This document shows positions 32,733-41,402 of a DNA stretch of 64,000 bases, in pieces; the first letter of the stretch is position 1; each line of letters opens with the position of its first letter. This stretch comes from Thermalbibacter longus (lineage in GTDB: Bacteria > Chloroflexota > Chloroflexia > Thermomicrobiales > Thermomicrobiaceae). The stretch is taken from NCBI RefSeq assembly GCF_023806485.1, contig NZ_JAMSLR010000005.1, forward strand, positions 31,975-95,974, given 5' to 3'. Made by a program: the position numbers and the translations under genes. The notes under the pieces are model-generated. The model did no database searches and had not been told where the DNA came from. It saw nothing but the letters and a program-made list of their open reading frames with translations.

Positions 32733-32749
32733 TCCAATGGTTGGACCAT
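32733..32749 (+). promoter_or_regulatory. FadR/GntR-type operator at the regulator's own promoter
   Basis: TGGT-TGG-ACCA (32738-32748) fits the TNGT-N3-ACNA site of FCD-type GntR regulators and is flanked by A/T, giving 5-bp arms. An overlapping repeat TCCAA-TGG-TTGGA covers 32733-32745. It sits at the transcription start, which suits autorepression. Confidence 0.65.
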
Positions 32750-32756
32750 CGAACCA

Positions 32757-33530
32757 GTGAGGCATTCGGCATTGGATCGCCCGACCGGCCTTCAGCCTAT
32801 TGCCCGCTCGCGGATTTCGCATCAGGCGGTTATCCAGCTCTGGCGGCTCATCCGGGATGGCTACTGGAGTCCCGGTGAGCGGCTGCCGCCGGAGAGAGAG
32901 CTCGCCGAGCAACTCCAGGTGAGTCGCGGGTCGTTGCGGGAGGCACTTCGCATTCTCGAGGTGGCGGGCGTGGTCGAGTCCCGTCAGGGGGACGGAACCT
33001 TCGTCCGTGAGGGGCCTGGACTTGGGCTGCTCTCGCCGCTGGCCGTGATCTTCGGCGCCAGTGGTGACCTCGTCGGTGATCTCCTGGAGGTCCGGATGAT
33101 CGTCGAGCCTCAGATCGCGGCGCGAGCGGCTGTCCGAGCGACGGCGGACGAGATTGCCGAGATGAACGCGGCAGTCGCCGCGATGGCCTCGCTGCTGGAC
33201 CGGGAAGGCGTGGCGCTGGAGGCGCTCGAGCATGACCGGGCGTTTCACCGCGCGGTCGCCCGTGCGTCGCACAACGAGGTGGCGGTGCGGGTGATCGAGC
33301 TGATCAACCAGACGCTCCAGGAGGTGCGCCGGCACTTCGTCGCCTCGACCGAACGCCTGCGGCGCGCGCATGAGCGACACCTGGAGATCCTGGCGGCGAT
33401 CGAGGCACATGACGCCCCAGGGGCGAGCGCAGCGATGACCCGGCACCTGACTGAGATCGAGGGCTACATTCTGAGCGAGGCGCTGGGCAATCAGGGCGAC
33501 GCTACAGCCACCGGGGAAGGAGGACGCTAG
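32757..33530 (+). CDS. GntR-family transcriptional regulator (FadR/FCD subfamily)
   Basis: 257 aa, GTG start without a clear ribosome site but only about 26 bases into the transcript. Winged helix: QLWRLIRDGYWSPGERLPPE, RELAEQLQVSRGSLREALRI, VVESRQGDGTFVRE. The C-terminal FCD domain follows (VRMIVEPQIAARAAVRAT, then HDRAFHRAVARASHNEV with the metal-site His residues). FCD regulators sense carboxylates or similar ligands. It probably represses itself through the TGGTTGGACCA site and may control the ABC operon that begins 198 bp downstream. The intervening stretch holds no gene. Confidence 0.9.
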   Translation: MRHSALDRPTGLQPIARSRISHQAVIQLWRLIRDGYWSPGERLPPERELAEQLQVSRGSLREALRILEVAGVVESRQGDGTFVREGPGLGLLSPLAVIFGASGDLVGDLLEVRMIVEPQIAARAAVRATADEIAEMNAAVAAMASLLDREGVALEALEHDRAFHRAVARASHNEVAVRVIELINQTLQEVRRHFVASTERLRRAHERHLEILAAIEAHDAPGASAAMTRHLTEIEGYILSEALGNQGDATATGEGGR

Positions 33531-33728
33531 AGAGACGCTGCCCACCGCTCTGCGCGCGAAGGGCAAAGGGGTGCGCACGGCACAGGAGACCTGGCTGGAC
33601 AGTCCGGGCAGTGGCCAGGGATTCAGAGCATCGCGCGAGCCTGGGATGGAGGAACTGGAGGCTGGTGGAGTAACCGCCTTCCTTAGGGGATGGGACGGAG
33701 GTAGAGGCGAGCGAGGAGGAGGTCAGCC

Positions 33729-35426
33729 ATGAAGCGTCTCGACTGGCGTGTCTTGAGCGGTCCACGGGTCTCCCGGCGCACCTTGATGCAGATGGCGATG
33801 GCGACCGGAGCGTTCGGCTTTGCGCAGTGGCTGAGCGCGTGCGCGGGCGGTGAGGCGACGCCGACGGCCGCTCCGGCTGCCGGTGCCACGCCTCAGGCAG
33901 CGCAGCCGACGCCGGGTGGCACCACGCCGGCAACTGCTGCCACGCCGGCGGGGGAGGCGCGACGCGGGGGTACGCTTCGGCTCGGCTATGGCATCGGGCA
34001 GATCCTCACCCTCGACCCGGCTCAGGTGACCCAGGGGATCGTTGCCGGGGAACTGGTCGCGAACATCTTCTCCAGCCTGGTGCAGTTCGACCAGCAGCTC
34101 GACCTGGTACCGGACCTCGCCGAGGACTGGGAGGTCAGCCAGGACGGCACGGAGTACACCTTCCACCTGCGAGACGGGCTGAAGTTCCACAACGGCGATC
34201 CGCTCCTGGCGCAGGATTTCATCTACACCTACGAGCGCACCACCAACCCCGACTTCGCGTCGCCGCACGCGAACAAGCTCAACCTCGTCACCTCGATAAC
34301 GGCGCCAGACGAGCTCACGCTGGTGATCAAGCTGAGCGAGCCGTACGCGCCGTTCCTGGCCACCGCCTGCAGCCGGGGTCCTGGGCGTGCGCTTACCCCG
34401 ATCTCCAAGCGCGCGATCGATGAGATGGGCGACGAGCAGTTCGGTTTGACACCGGTGGGCTGTGGGCCGTTCATGGTGGTGCCGGAGTCGGTCGAAGTGG
34501 GCCGCGGCTTCCGGATGGTCGCCTTCGAGGACTGGTACGGGGGCCGGCCGCTGCTCGACGAGATCGTGGTGCAGATCATCCCGGAGCCGTCCAGCCGGAT
34601 CAGCGCCCTGGAGGCCGGCGACGTCGACATGCTCGACATCGTGCCGGCGAGTGGTGTCGAGCAGATCAGAGCGAACGACCAGATCACGATGGTCGAGGCA
34701 CCGGGAACGAATTGGATCGGCCTGACGATGAACTACACGCGGCCGCCCTGGGATAACCTGGATGCCCGCATGGCGGTCTCGAAGGCGATCAACCGGCAGG
34801 AGTTCATCGACAAGGCCCTCTTCGGCCTGGCCGTCCCGAGCATCGGGGCCATCGCGCCGGCCTTCGGCTGGGTGTACGTGCCGCCGGAAGAATGGGGCGA
34901 GAACCCGCAGGGCTACAACCTGGAGGAGGCCAAAGCCCTGGCCGAGAAGGCGGGCCTTCGCGGCACCTCGGTGAAGATCCTCTCGAGTGCGCAGGATCCC
35001 AGACCAGAGGAAGTCCTCCGGACGATGCTCCAGGAGATCGGGCTCGACGTGCAGATCGAGCAGCTTCAGGACGCGGCTTACAACGAGCGCTGGGAGGCCG
35101 GCGACTACGACATGAATATCAACGGCAGCGTCGTGGATGCCGACCCGGACGACGGCCACTGGAACTTCTTCCACTCGCAGGGGCCGTGGAACACCTACGG
35201 CTACAACAATCCTCGGGTAGATGAGCTGCTGGAGGGGACACGCCGGACGAACAACCAGGACGAGCGCCGGGAGATGTGGCACGAGATCCAGCGCATCCTG
35301 CAGCAGGACGTGGCGTACGCATTCCTCTATCACACGCCGGACCGGACGGCGTTCTACACCTACGTCAAGGGCTACGTCGCGATCCCGGAGATGCGGTACC
35401 TGGAGACAGTCTGGCTCGACAAGTAG
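33729..35426 (+). CDS. Peptide-type ABC transporter substrate-binding lipoprotein (SBP_bac_5)
   Basis: 565 aa, ATG after GAGGAGGAGGTCAGCC. N-terminus with Tat-like SRRTLM (15-20) and lipobox LSAC, lipid Cys 38, then a Thr/Pro/Ala-rich spacer to about 75. Mature family 5 signatures: FHLRDGLKFHNGDPLLAQDF and LDARMAVSKAINRQEFIDKA. It should bind an imported peptide-like or other solute and pass it to the two permeases encoded immediately downstream. Distinct from the binding protein at 9161-10897 but with the same overall design. The ligand is unknown; the GntR/FCD regulator upstream suggests a carboxylate-linked catabolic substrate (inference). Confidence 0.93.
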   Translation: MKRLDWRVLSGPRVSRRTLMQMAMATGAFGFAQWLSACAGGEATPTAAPAAGATPQAAQPTPGGTTPATAATPAGEARRGGTLRLGYGIGQILTLDPAQVTQGIVAGELVANIFSSLVQFDQQLDLVPDLAEDWEVSQDGTEYTFHLRDGLKFHNGDPLLAQDFIYTYERTTNPDFASPHANKLNLVTSITAPDELTLVIKLSEPYAPFLATACSRGPGRALTPISKRAIDEMGDEQFGLTPVGCGPFMVVPESVEVGRGFRMVAFEDWYGGRPLLDEIVVQIIPEPSSRISALEAGDVDMLDIVPASGVEQIRANDQITMVEAPGTNWIGLTMNYTRPPWDNLDARMAVSKAINRQEFIDKALFGLAVPSIGAIAPAFGWVYVPPEEWGENPQGYNLEEAKALAEKAGLRGTSVKILSSAQDPRPEEVLRTMLQEIGLDVQIEQLQDAAYNERWEAGDYDMNINGSVVDADPDDGHWNFFHSQGPWNTYGYNNPRVDELLEGTRRTNNQDERREMWHEIQRILQQDVAYAFLYHTPDRTAFYTYVKGYVAIPEMRYLETVWLDK

Positions 35427-35456
35427 CAGGAAGGAGCGCGAGAGCGGGGAGAGCTC

Positions 35457-36404
35457 ATGACGCAGTACATCGTGCGTCGCCTGATCCACTCGGTCTTTAT
35501 CGTCTGGGGCTGTGCCACGCTGGTCTTCTTCATGATCCGGCTCATCCCCGGCGATCCGGTGCTCCAGATGCTCGGCCCGGAGTACACGCCGGAGGCGGCT
35601 GAGGCACTGCGGCACAAGCTCGGCCTCGACCAGCCCATCTACGTGCAGTACCTGAAATGGTTCTCCAGCGTGCTGCGCGGCGATCTCGGCGATTCCATCG
35701 CTACTGGCGAGACCGTGGTGGGGGCGATCAAGACGGGGTTCCCCAAGACGCTGAGCATAACCGTGCTCTCGTTCCTGATCGCGCTGGCGATCGCGCTGCC
35801 GGCCGGGATCGTGGCGGCGCTCAGGCGCAACTCGGTGATCGACTACCTGGTCAGCATCCTGGCATTCGCCGGAGTGAGCATGCCCGGGTTCTGGTTCGGG
35901 ATCATCCTGATCATCCTGTTCGCCGTGCAGCTCCGCTGGCTCCCAGCGGTGGGTTACGCCTCGCTCACCCAAGACGGATTCTGGCCCTGGCTCTCTCACC
36001 TGCTCCTGCCCAGCCTGGCGGTCGGCACTGGCTACGCCGCCATCCTGATGCGCTTCGTCCGCGCTGGGCTGCTCGAGGTGCTCGGCATGGACTACGTCCG
36101 GACCGCCCGGGCGAAGGGCCTAGCAGAGTGGACGGTGATCGCGCGCCATGCGCTGCGCAACGCGCTGATCCCGGTGGTGACCGTCGCTGGCATCCAGCTC
36201 GCGCTGCTCCTGAGCGGGACGGTGGTGATCGAGACCGTCTTCTCCATCCGGGGCCTGGGCCGGATCCTGGTGGGCGCGATCTTCGACAAGGACTACCCGA
36301 TCGTCCAGGGGGTCATCCTGCTCATCGCGGTCATCTTCGTGATGGCGAACTTGATCGTGGACATCATCTACACGTTCTTGGATCCGAGGATTCGCTATGG
36401 CTAG
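35457..36404 (+). CDS. Peptide/nickel-type ABC transporter permease (DppB)
   Basis: 315 aa, ATG after GGGGAGAGCTC. Starts MTQYIVRRLIHSVFIVWG and shows FFMIRLIPGDPVLQMLG, the coupling loop DYVRTARAKGLAEWTVIARH and VIETVFSIRGLGRILVG. All are standard for DppB-type subunits. It pairs with the DppC-type protein, whose gene overlaps its end by 8 bp. Together with the lipoprotein they form an uptake system that lacks its own ATPase genes. Confidence 0.94.
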   Translation: MTQYIVRRLIHSVFIVWGCATLVFFMIRLIPGDPVLQMLGPEYTPEAAEALRHKLGLDQPIYVQYLKWFSSVLRGDLGDSIATGETVVGAIKTGFPKTLSITVLSFLIALAIALPAGIVAALRRNSVIDYLVSILAFAGVSMPGFWFGIILIILFAVQLRWLPAVGYASLTQDGFWPWLSHLLLPSLAVGTGYAAILMRFVRAGLLEVLGMDYVRTARAKGLAEWTVIARHALRNALIPVVTVAGIQLALLLSGTVVIETVFSIRGLGRILVGAIFDKDYPIVQGVILLIAVIFVMANLIVDIIYTFLDPRIRYG

Positions 36405-37317
36405 GGAGCCTGGCGTCGTACCGGCACAGGTTGCGCACGACCGGCTGGCGGCGCTGGCCGAGCAGCGCCGGGTCGCCGCCGGCAGCCGGTTCTGGCGGCG
36501 CCTGCGCGCGGAGCGCAAGGCGATGCTCGGGCTGCTCCTCGTCGGCGTGCTGGCCCTGCTGGCGGTGTTCGGGCCTGCCATCGCTCCCTACCACCCCGAT
36601 GCCGATGACTTCGGGCTCTTCCAGCCGCCGAGCCTGAGCCACCCGATGGGAACCGACTCGTTCGGGCGGGATCTCCTGAGCCGGATGATCGTGGGAACAC
36701 GGATCTCGTTCACCATCGGCATCCTGGCAGCGCTCAGCGCGATGGTGACCGGCGTGCTCCTGGGGCTGCTGGCCGGCTTCTACGGTCGCTGGGTCGACAG
36801 CCTCATCATGCGCTTCATCGACCTGCTCTGGGCGTTCCCAGTCATCGTGCTGACCGTTGGGATGGTCGCCATCTTCGGCGCTGGTGCCCGCAATGTCGTC
36901 ATCGCGATCGCTTTGGCGTACCTCGATGACTTCGCCCGGGTAGTGCGGGCCGAGGTGCTGCGGCTGCGCGAGGAGGACTTCACGCTGGCAGCCCGCGCCG
37001 TGGGCGCTGGTAACCTGCGTATCATGTTCCGGCATATCCTGCCTAACACCGCCGCGCCGATCATCGTCCAGACCACGTTTGCCGTCGGGCTCGGCATCCT
37101 GGCCGAGTCGGGCCTCACCTTCCTGGGCCTCGGCGTCGATCCCTCGACGCCGACCTGGGGTTTGGCTCTCAACGAAGGGCGCGACTTCGTGCGCCAGGCC
37201 TGGTGGATCAGCGTCTTTCCCGGTCTCGCCATCATGCTGACCGTCCTCAGCCTCAACCTGTTCGGCGATGGCCTGCGCGACGCGCTCGACGTGCGTACGG
37301 TGAGCGAGGCAGAGTGA
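36397..37317 (+). CDS. Peptide/nickel-type ABC transporter permease (DppC)
   Basis: 306 aa. Long cytoplasmic N-terminus, first membrane segment around residues 43-63, then HPMGTDSFGRDLLSRMIVG and the coupling region ARAVGAGNLRIMFRHILPNT. Ends GDGLRDALDVRT. Standard DppC features. It is the last gene of the operon; the tandem nitrilase gene converges on it 54 bp downstream. No ATPase gene is found beside it, so the energy subunits are probably shared with another transporter (inference). Confidence 0.94.
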   Translation: MAREPGVVPAQVAHDRLAALAEQRRVAAGSRFWRRLRAERKAMLGLLLVGVLALLAVFGPAIAPYHPDADDFGLFQPPSLSHPMGTDSFGRDLLSRMIVGTRISFTIGILAALSAMVTGVLLGLLAGFYGRWVDSLIMRFIDLLWAFPVIVLTVGMVAIFGAGARNVVIAIALAYLDDFARVVRAEVLRLREEDFTLAARAVGAGNLRIMFRHILPNTAAPIIVQTTFAVGLGILAESGLTFLGLGVDPSTPTWGLALNEGRDFVRQAWWISVFPGLAIMLTVLSLNLFGDGLRDALDVRTVSEAE

Positions 37318-37371
37318 GACCCTGCCGCGGCCCGGCCGATCCGGACGGGGGCGCAGCAAGGGAGCAGCCGG

Positions 37372-39150
37372 TCAGAGGGCGGGCGGCTCGGCGACCTGCA
37401 GCAGGTCGTACAGGTGGGGCTGGCGCATCTTGAGGTAGTCCTTGGCCCGCACGGCGCAGGTGGGGTACTCGCTCTCCAGGTTGGTGGTGTCCATCTCTCG
37501 CACCACCACGCCGCTCTCATCCGGGCCGAGTACGAGTTCGCCGGCTCGGAAGGCCGGGGTGGGGCCGCATACCGCGCTGTGCCCGATGCCGAGCGGCACA
37601 GGGAGGCTGGCGAAGGCCAGGTAGCAGTTGCTCTCGATCGCCCGCACGCGCGCCAGGTGGAAATGAACCGGATCCTCGCCGGTCACCGCTGGCGGCTCCA
37701 GTGGCACGGCGGTAGGTCCTAGCCTGCGGACCGGCGGCAGCCTGGGGCCGGCCGGGACGGCCAGCAGGTCGCAGCCCGCGAGCGCCAGCGCCCGGACGAT
37801 CTCGGGGAAGCAGAGGTCGCTCCCGAGCAGCAACCCGACGCGCCCCAGGGGCAGGTCGACGACCGGCGGGCGGCTCCGCCCAGCGACGCACCAGTCGCGC
37901 TCCGGCCCGATCGGGTGCGCCTTGCGGTAGCGGGCGCGCTCCCCCTCGGGGCCGACCAGGACGGCGGTGGAGTAGATCTCATCCCCCACTCGCTCCAGCA
38001 GCCCAGCGACGATGTGCAGCCGACGCCGCGCGGCCAGATCGATCAGCTCGGCGACCGGCCCGGAGCAGTCGGCCAGCGCCCAGCGCCTGGCCTGCTCGCG
38101 GAAGGCCGGGGGGCCGGTGAGCGCGTACTCCGGGAAAACGACTAGCTCGACCTCCGCCGGCAGCCCCTCGATGACTCCAGCGATTGCCCGCAGGTTGGCG
38201 ACCGGGTCGCCGGGCGCCGGCGCGAGCTGGGCGACCGCGACCGTCGAGCGGCGGCCCGGCGGGAGCGGGCGGTGACCGTACAGCCCATGGAACCGGAGCG
38301 GGTTCCAGAGGTAAGCGTTGAGCGTCAGGGTGTCGTAGAGGTCGGGACGGCGGGCGTGCAGCTTGTCGGGCGGCCCGCCGGGGCGGAACGACTTCTCGCG
38401 CGCCCGGGCCAGCGAGACCTCGCCCAGCACGACGCCGTCGCCAGTGTCGAGCATGGCCTGGATCGAGCCGTCCGGATCCAGCACCGCCGAGCCGCCGGAG
38501 AACTGGACGCCGCGCTCGCAGCCGTAGCGGTTGGCGGCGATCAGGTAGCAGCCGTTCTCGAAGGCGCGCGCCATCCAGGCGGCCGAGGGGCTCTTTTCCT
38601 CGAGCCAGTTCGTGGGGAAGCAGAGCACGTCGGCGCCCTGGAGCGCCAGCAGCCGGGCCGGCTCGAAGTAGTCGGCGTCCATGCAGATCAGGATCCCGAG
38701 CCGGCCGAGCGGCGTGTGCCAGACCGGCAGGCCGAGGTCACCGTCCTTGGCCCACTTCGGCTCGCTGATGTAGCTGTGCGTCTTGCGATAGACGCCGACG
38801 AGCCCCGCGGGGCCGACCAGCGCCGCGCTGTTGTAGAAGATGCCGGTCTCCGACGCTACCTCCGGCATGCCGACCACGACGTAGCAGCCGCGCTCGCGGG
38901 CCACCTGCGCGAAGCGCTCGGTCGTCGGGCCAGGGATCGGCTCGACGTGCGGCCGGATCTCCTCGCGGTCGTACCAGCAGTAGCCGGTGGTCGCCATCTC
39001 CGGCGTCACGATCAGCCGGGCGCCCTGGCGCGCCGCCTCGTCGACCAGCCCCAGCAGGCGGCGGATGTTCTCCTCTTTCTCTCCGAACTCGGGCTCGAAC
39101 TGGATGGCGGCGACGGCGTATCGTTCGAGCGGCGCGTGACCTCCAGTCAT
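37372..39150 (-). CDS. Tandem nitrilase-superfamily protein, second domain apparently inactive
   Basis: 592 aa with two carbon-nitrogen hydrolase domains. Domain 1 (about 10-285): Glu 51 in TPEMATTGY, Lys 123 in YRKTHSYI and Cys 156 in ICMDADYFEP, a full catalytic triad. Domain 2 (about 300-580): Glu 341 in FPEYALTGPP and Lys 410 in YRKAHPIG, but the nucleophile element reads LGSDLCFPE, with Gly-Ser at the places of Cys-Tyr. The second half is thus probably a pseudo-enzyme that supports dimer-like packing. Domain 1 may hydrolyse an amide or carbamoyl group. The gene follows the SDR gene by 27 bp in one operon; function unknown. Confidence 0.88.
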   Translation of the reverse strand: MTGGHAPLERYAVAAIQFEPEFGEKEENIRRLLGLVDEAARQGARLIVTPEMATTGYCWYDREEIRPHVEPIPGPTTERFAQVARERGCYVVVGMPEVASETGIFYNSAALVGPAGLVGVYRKTHSYISEPKWAKDGDLGLPVWHTPLGRLGILICMDADYFEPARLLALQGADVLCFPTNWLEEKSPSAAWMARAFENGCYLIAANRYGCERGVQFSGGSAVLDPDGSIQAMLDTGDGVVLGEVSLARAREKSFRPGGPPDKLHARRPDLYDTLTLNAYLWNPLRFHGLYGHRPLPPGRRSTVAVAQLAPAPGDPVANLRAIAGVIEGLPAEVELVVFPEYALTGPPAFREQARRWALADCSGPVAELIDLAARRRLHIVAGLLERVGDEIYSTAVLVGPEGERARYRKAHPIGPERDWCVAGRSRPPVVDLPLGRVGLLLGSDLCFPEIVRALALAGCDLLAVPAGPRLPPVRRLGPTAVPLEPPAVTGEDPVHFHLARVRAIESNCYLAFASLPVPLGIGHSAVCGPTPAFRAGELVLGPDESGVVVREMDTTNLESEYPTCAVRAKDYLKMRQPHLYDLLQVAEPPAL

Positions 39151-39177
39151 GAGCTCCTCCGCTCCCTCGCAGCCAGA

Positions 39178-40008
39178 TCACCACATCCGGTGCCCACCGC
39201 CGGCATGCAGGAGTTGGCCGGTGAGCCAGCGGGCCTGCTCCGAGGCTAGGAACACGACCACGTCGGCCACGTCCTCCGGCCGGCCTACCCGCCCCAGCGG
39301 GGCCTCCTCCCGGATCCGCTCTTCCAGCTCCGGCGCGATCCAGCCGGTCTGGATCGGCCCCGGCGAGACGACGTTGACCGTGATCCCGTGGCGGCCCAGC
39401 TCGGCCGCGGCGGCCCGACTGTAGGACTCCAGCGCGTGCTTGCTGGCTCCGTAGGAGACCTCCCCTGGGAAGCCGGGCGATCCGCCGGTGCTGACGTTGA
39501 CGATACGCCCCCAGCGCGCCCCGCGGGCGATGTGTCGATGCGCGAACTCGGCCATCAACAGGGCGACGGCCCGACTGTTCACCGCGAAGCTGCGGTCGTG
39601 GCTTTCTGCCGTCACCGGGGGCAGTGAACCGGACGGCCAAAGCTGCTCCCGCTGCGCGGGCTCTGGCAGGAACGTGTCCGGTTCCCAGTGGGCGGCGTTG
39701 TTCACCAGGATCTCGACCGGGCCGAAGGCGGCCTCGGCGCGGTCGAACAGGGACGGGACGGTTGCCGGGTCGGCGAGGTCAGCTTCGAGCGCCTCGGCCC
39801 GGCCGCCAGCGGTGCGGATGGCCTGCACCACCGCGTCGGCGCCAGCGGCGTGAGCGGCGTGGCGACCGATCCCCTCTGCTGGAAGGCGGAGATAGTGGAT
39901 CAGGACAGCGACGCCCTGCGCGGCGAGCGCCTGGGCCACCGCGGCGCCGATGCCGTGGTTGGCGCCGGTCACGATCGCTACCTTGCCCTCCAGCCCCGGG
40001 TCGATCAT
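39178..40008 (-). CDS. Short-chain dehydrogenase/reductase (SDR)
   Basis: 276 aa from the ATG at 40008, with GGAGAGGCATCG before it. Cofactor motif GANHGIGAA, NNAAHWE at the fourth strand, and the catalytic Tyr-x-x-x-Lys in SYGASKHALES, with Ser in IVNVSTGGSP. An insert between about residues 45 and 60 (RLPAEGIGRHAAHAAG) lengthens the loop after the Rossmann strand; it is typical of a subgroup of 3-oxoacyl reductase-like SDRs. It is the first gene of a two-gene unit with the tandem nitrilase. Substrate unknown. Divergent from the XRE-PBP regulator, with 218 bp between them. Confidence 0.9.
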   Translation of the reverse strand: MIDPGLEGKVAIVTGANHGIGAAVAQALAAQGVAVLIHYLRLPAEGIGRHAAHAAGADAVVQAIRTAGGRAEALEADLADPATVPSLFDRAEAAFGPVEILVNNAAHWEPDTFLPEPAQREQLWPSGSLPPVTAESHDRSFAVNSRAVALLMAEFAHRHIARGARWGRIVNVSTGGSPGFPGEVSYGASKHALESYSRAAAAELGRHGITVNVVSPGPIQTGWIAPELEERIREEAPLGRVGRPEDVADVVVFLASEQARWLTGQLLHAGGGHRMW

Positions 40009-40159
40009 CGATGCCTCTCCTTCGCTCGACGGCGCCATCCTACCGCGCCTCGGCGTCACGCGCGAGGTCAGCTCGGGCGCTGAGGCCGCTGCGGGCCTGC
40101 GCCAGCACGCCGCGCAGGTGCGGCCGAGCAGCGTTGGGATCACTGGGTGTCGAACATTG

Positions 40160-40188
40160 TTGACATCATGTCGCCCATCGGTTACGAT
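40160..40188 (+). promoter_or_regulatory. Promoter of the molybdate-type regulator gene
   Basis: TTGACA (40160-40165), 17 bp, TACGAT (40183-40188). The palindrome at 40190-40204 starts 2 bp after it, and the gene at 40227. Confidence 0.75.
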
Positions 40189-40189
40189 G

Positions 40190-40204
40190 CTATCCAGAGG
40201 ATAG
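40190..40204 (+). promoter_or_regulatory. 15-bp palindrome at the regulator's transcription start
   Basis: CTATCC-AGA-GGATAG, perfect 6-bp arms. Its place just downstream of the -10 hexamer fits an operator, most simply for the XRE-PBP protein encoded 23 bp further on. Confidence 0.6.
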
Positions 40205-40226
40205 TGACCGGGTCTTCGGAGGCACG

Positions 40227-41360
40227 ATGGGTCGCCGGGCCGAAACCCTACCGCTCCAGGTGCGCGTGCGCGAGCGTCGCCTCGCGCTCGGCCTCAGCCA
40301 GCAGGAGCTGGCCGGCCGTGCCGGGCTGAGCCGCCAGGCGCTCATCGGTATCGAGGCCGGTCGCCTCGTCCCCAGCGTCGCGGTCGCGCTCCGCCTCGCC
40401 CGGGCGCTACGCTGCCGCGTCGATGACCTCTTCGCGCTGCCCGACGTTCACCCCACGGTCGAGGCCGAACTGGGGGGCGGGGTGCCTGCGTCGCTCGAGC
40501 CTCCCTTCCGCGTCTGGCTAGCCCGGGTCGGGCCGCGCCTGCTGGCTTGGCCGCTGGCCGGCGCCGCGAGCGACGAGCAGGCCGACGGCATCGCGCGCGA
40601 GCGGCGGGGTGAGCGCCGCCTCGTTGTCGAGCTCGTCAGCGACCCCGCCGAGCTCGAGCGCTCGCTGGTAATCGCCGGCTGTGACCCGGCGCTCGCCGTG
40701 CTCGGAGCCCATCTCCGCCGCGCTGGCCGCGCCGTACGGGTCGTCTGGCTGCCGCAGAGCAGTCTGCAGGCGCTCCGGGCGTTGGCCCGCGGCGAGGTGC
40801 ATATCGCCGGCACCCATCTCTGGGATCCGGCGACCTCGGAGTACAACCTGCCGGCCGTGCGCCGCGAGCTGGCCGGGCGCCCCGTCGCCGTCGTCACGCT
40901 GTCTCGATGGGCCGAGGGGCTGTTGCTCGCTCCGGGCAACCCGAAGGGGATCCGCGAGCTCGGTGACCTGGCCCGGCCGGACGTGCGCATCGTCAACCGC
41001 GAGACCGGCTCCGGCAGCCGGCTGGTCTTCGACGAACTGCTGCGCCGCGCTGGGGTGGAGCCGGCCGCGCTGAGCGGCTACGAGCGCGAGGTGCGCGGGC
41101 ACCGCGCGCTGGCCGAGGTCATCGCCAGCGGCCTGGCCGACGCCGGGCCGGGCGTCTGGCCAGTCGCCCGCAGCTACGGGCTCGACTTCCTGCCGCTGAT
41201 GGAGGAGCGCTACGACCTCGTCATCCCGGCCGAGCTGCTCGACCTGCCCGCCGTGCGCGACCTGCTGGAGCTGGCCACCTCGCTGCCGTTCCGGCGGGAG
41301 CTCGAAGCGGGCGGCTACGACGTGGCGAGTGCCGGCACGGTCGTCGCGCGGATCGAGTGA
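40227..41360 (+). CDS. XRE-family HTH regulator fused to a periplasmic-binding-protein-like domain
   Basis: 377 aa, ATG after GGAGGCACG. Residues 10-65 are a Cro/CI-type helix-turn-helix (ALGLSQQELAGRAGLSRQAL). From about 130 a ModA/LysR-like substrate-binding fold follows: LVIAGCDPALAVLGAHLRRA, HIAGTHLWDPATSEYNLPAV and RIVNRETGSGSRLVFDELLR. The same domain is common in one-component molybdate or tungstate sensors. It starts a gene cluster with modA, a ModA-like gene and modB, so it probably senses molybdate or tungstate and controls them and itself via the palindrome upstream (inference). Confidence 0.88.
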   Translation: MGRRAETLPLQVRVRERRLALGLSQQELAGRAGLSRQALIGIEAGRLVPSVAVALRLARALRCRVDDLFALPDVHPTVEAELGGGVPASLEPPFRVWLARVGPRLLAWPLAGAASDEQADGIARERRGERRLVVELVSDPAELERSLVIAGCDPALAVLGAHLRRAGRAVRVVWLPQSSLQALRALARGEVHIAGTHLWDPATSEYNLPAVRRELAGRPVAVVTLSRWAEGLLLAPGNPKGIRELGDLARPDVRIVNRETGSGSRLVFDELLRRAGVEPAALSGYEREVRGHRALAEVIASGLADAGPGVWPVARSYGLDFLPLMEERYDLVIPAELLDLPAVRDLLELATSLPFRRELEAGGYDVASAGTVVARIE

Positions 41361-41402
41361 GTGACGGAGCGAATGACGAGGGATCGGGCAGGGAGGGTAT
41401 TG

